Assembly: GCF_000208865.1 (NCBI RefSeq) | Contig: NC_018398.1 | Location: 930,001 to 994,000 of the forward strand | From: Neospora caninum Liverpool | Lineage: Eukaryota > Apicomplexa > Conoidasida > Eucoccidiorida > Sarcocystidae | Direction: 5' to 3' | DNA: 64,000 nt | Part shown: in pieces, positions 61,301-64,000 of the stretch | Layout of the letters: each line of letters opens with the position of its first letter | Position numbering within the stretch: position 1 is the first letter of the stretch | Made by a program: the position numbers and the translations under genes | Notes under the pieces: generated by a model | Databases searched by the model: none | What the model was told of the DNA's origin: nothing | The model's input: the letters and a program-made list of their open reading frames with translations, nothing else

Positions 61301-64000
61301 GCCTGCTTCGCCGTCGACTCGTCACTCGACAGGCTTTCCACAGTGCAAGGAATCTGCTCCTGCAGCTGGACCTCCTCGGGCTGTCTTTGGTGCACCCACG
61401 GACACGCACCAAGACGCGGCGCGGCAGGCGACAGCCGCAGCGCTGGAGAGCTTTCCAGACACCAACCAGAGTGCGTCTTTGGCAAAGGCGCACCGCCACC
61501 GACCCCACCCTCTGTACGTGTCGACGGCGTCGCAACTCGGGCTTCTAAAGCCTTCCGGCCGACAAGGAAATACTGTCGCTTCCACGTCGTCCTTCCTTGT
61601 GCCGCCGCTGCATCTGGCCGCCTTGCCCCCTGGCGCTCCCGTCACGGCCACTCGGTACGTTTGCAGCTTTCTCTCCATGGTGCCTGCTGTCCGATGAATG
61701 CGGTTCTTCGAACCCTTGAAAGCATGCCTTGCCGTGGAAGGATGCGCCTGCGCCCGTCGTGCCCAGCTCATCGATCATTCCGGGACGTGTTACACGTCAT
61801 CTGCAGGTTTATTCAGAGGCTTCTACTCTTCCCTCCACCGCACGCTGTGGCGGATGCAATTCAGAGCATTCTTCGGCAACTGGTGCGTCTCGGGTGTACG
61901 GACAGCCGACTTTCGTCGACATTTATGAAGCACTTTTCCGACAGCACCTCGACCGCCGCAAGGGAGGCCGCGAATGTCTCAGGGGAGTCCGGAGACCGCC
62001 GAGACTCGCCGCCTCGAAAAAGCGCAATGCAGTCCGTCGCAAGCGATCGAGACTTGCCCGGGGCACCGCGCCCGCCGCGTCCTGCGCACAGCAGCGTAGA
62101 GGCAGGTGCGAGCGTCTTTGGTTCTGAAGCGAATCCAGCTTACGGGGACGAGTTTCCGCGTGAGGGGCCAGAGCTCGGCCAGGCCAGACGAGCCGAGAGA
62201 CCGGCAGCGCATGCAGCTTGTGACGGGGGAGACGCGCCTGTGTTGCTTGTGCCGTCCGTGCGGGTCATGGACGCCGGCAAGCTTGTCCAAGTGATTTCGT
62301 CGCGATCCGTAAGCCTTCGACCGGAGTTTAGGTCTCGTCTCGCTCTCGAGCAGGAGCATGCATCCACAGTCGATCTTCTCGGAACAGTCGACACTGTGTG
62401 TATCGGGTGTGGAGGTTCCCCGATGCAGTCACTCAAGACCGAGCACCGTGTGTGGAAAGTTGGAAGGGTTCCTCCTGCCGTCTTGTGGACAAAAAAATGT
62501 GCGGTGGACAGTCGCGTAAATATTAGCGTCGAGCTGACTTTCGCGTCCGGCCGCCATCCGAGCCTTGGGCGACTGAAAGACGCGGATCGGCCGTTGGTGT
62601 GCCTGTAAAAATCGCTGTGCATTTCCTCCAGGCCAACAGTAGATTCTTCCTGGAGGTCTTGACCCTCCTTGCGCCGACGAGGTACTGCCTCCGGCGTTAC
62701 CCGCCTTCCCTGCTGAAGCCGTTGCTGACCGTTTTGCAACACGAGACGCAGCAGCAGGTTTCACAGGAACGTTTCTTGGAAGGCGTCGAGAAGGCGATCG
62801 CTCTGATCGAACAGGTTCGTGTCCGCGCTGCAGAGCTCGCAGGGTAGGGTACATAGCGTTTCGGGTGGCCGTGAACGTTGGAGATGTGGAATGACGCAGG
62901 CCGGAACCTAGTGAGACGTGAGGACGGCAGCCACGCACGCCGAGTGTGGTCGTGCGCGGCCCCAGCCCCGTTACAAGTCCGGCGACCACGGTCGCGCAAG
63001 CGTCCGTCGCTTCCTTGAGTTCCCAGACGCTTTCTGCTGTGTATAGCCGAGAACGCCACCGACGCCGCGTCTCCCCCGTGTCGTCTGCTCGCCGCGTTTC
63101 TCCCAGGTGATTCTTCTAGAAGAGGAAGAACAAGAGGCAGCTGCTGAGGGGGCTGCCCTAGCAGCGATTGCAGCCGCGGAACACATGAGTCGCCTCGCAG
63201 CTGCAACCGAGCTGCATGATTTTCAGTCTCTGCAGTCGGGCGACCCTTCGGCTTTTGCGCTTTCCAACGAAGACCTCCAGAGGGCCGCCGACGCAACCGC
63301 CACGGCGGCAGCCGCCGCGCGCGCGGTGGAAGAGGCCGCGGCGGCTCGGGAGGCTGCGGCAGAGGCGGCCGCTCGCGCGCTGGCGACAGTCGCGGGTGGG
63401 CACGCGACCAGTAGCAGCACGCGCGGGTTGTTGCCGATCCTCGATGACTATTTCCGCCGCATGGTAAGCAGAAAGCCGCGACGGAGACGTCCGGTCGACG
63501 CTGGCTTCGCGTTTCGAAAAAAACCACGCACGGCTTTTTCAGCCAGCGCGGGACGCTGCAACGTGTGCAACACGTTTTTCGTGGTCTTGCGCACAACAGA
63601 GATCGCCAAGATGCAGGGAGTCTGTGGCGAGGGAACGGCTCGCGCGTGCCGGGTCTTCGCAGCCGACTGTGCATTGCGTGGCGTGGTGTGGAGGAATGCA
63701 CTTCAGACTAGGCTCTCCACCGTTCCAGACAAAGGTACGAATAGCCTGGGAGCTCTCGGGGACCGTAGACCGTGGCGGATGGGTGCATCCTGGGTGCGTC
63801 CGCGTGGCGGGGGAGAAGCCTCTCTCTCCTAGGATTGCTGGCGCCTTCCCGTTTTGGCAGTGTTGAGCTTCGTGTTTCGTTCATTCCCGGCCGTCTCGTC
63901 GATGTCTCCCTCTCGTTTTTCCGTCACCCAGGAACGCTTCCGCGGCCACATTCAGCCGTTCTGCGTTCCGTACGCCCACGCGGTTGTGGCGGCTGCCGTT
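58318..64000 (+). CDS. MSH1: MutS homologue of the MSH1 type, 3' part outside the window
   Basis: Ten exons are seen: 58318-59262, 59518-59658, 59964-60123, 60239-60339, 60565-60822, 61110-61654, 61807-62308, 62632-62814, 63107-63463 and 63932 past the edge (about 1087 residues). Phases agree throughout. The N-terminal 300 residues are basic and Ser/Arg-rich, fitting organelle import. The MutS mismatch-reading motif is VGDFFEAYG (Phe319, Glu321), followed by LVEYCGLNPMGGKAKAGCP and NLQQTLDCLTSEGFSVSVFE, the hallmark of plant-type MSH1. Later blocks match the connector (YACGEIDVPQRTLRVEGGLT) and lever (TRFIQRLLLFPPPHAVADAI). The ATPase domain lies beyond the right edge. MSH1 proteins guard organelle DNA; the Toxoplasma one is mitochondrial, and its loss alters monensin sensitivity. 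The first intron uses a GC donor. Polar linkers fill exons 6-7, and exon 9 is Ala-rich. Confidence 0.93.

Noticed and set aside
60615..61697. A single long plus-strand frame as an independent gene
   Set aside because: Only 61110-61654 of it is exon 6 of MSH1; the rest reads through introns and is replaced by the exon 5 and exon 7 frames.

Overview
The window reads as nuclear DNA of a coccidian apicomplexan, most likely Toxoplasma gondii or a close relative. The signs are mid-GC coding sequence split by many short exons with GT/AG introns, long (AT)n arrays confined to introns and spacers, GCATGC-type promoter motifs, polypyrimidine-rich 5' flanks, and an apicoplast-type ribosomal protein S9 with a bipartite leader beside a MutS homologue of the MSH1 type. 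Species is inferred from style and gene content; no alignment was run. Exons were joined by hand from splice sites and reading phase, so every protein length is a model.

Left third (1-30.8 kb). A minus-strand ataxin-10-like armadillo protein runs off the left edge (1-4616). A plus-strand two-exon protein of unknown function follows (6596-8357), then a seven-exon minus-strand BTB/BACK protein (9582-14350). After about 4.1 kb without a supportable gene comes the proteasome beta-5 subunit in ten exons (18450-22944). It faces, tail to tail, a nine-exon minus-strand membrane protein with prominin topology (24101-30755).

Middle (31-47.4 kb). A single-exon plus-strand POC5-like protein (31986-35423) is followed by an intronless multi-span membrane protein on the minus strand (37026-37478). 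Next are a five-exon plus-strand coiled-coil protein of unknown function (38833-43277) and a five-exon minus-strand SF-assemblin (44440-47419).

Right part (50-64 kb). A seven-exon TBC/Rab-GAP protein (50353-53416) is followed by a secreted PAN/Apple-like protein with very short introns (54669-56304). Apicoplast-type RPS9 (56454-57663, minus) and MSH1 (58318 to the right edge, plus) are divergent and share a 0.65 kb promoter region.

The genes do not form an operon. Themes that recur are division and centrosome structures (ataxin-10-like, POC5-like, SF-assemblin) and organelle genome upkeep or expression (RPS9, MSH1). The most novel-looking items are the prominin-like protein, the POC5-like gene, the unknown coiled-coil gene at 38.8-43.3 kb, and a probable GC-AG intron in MSH1.
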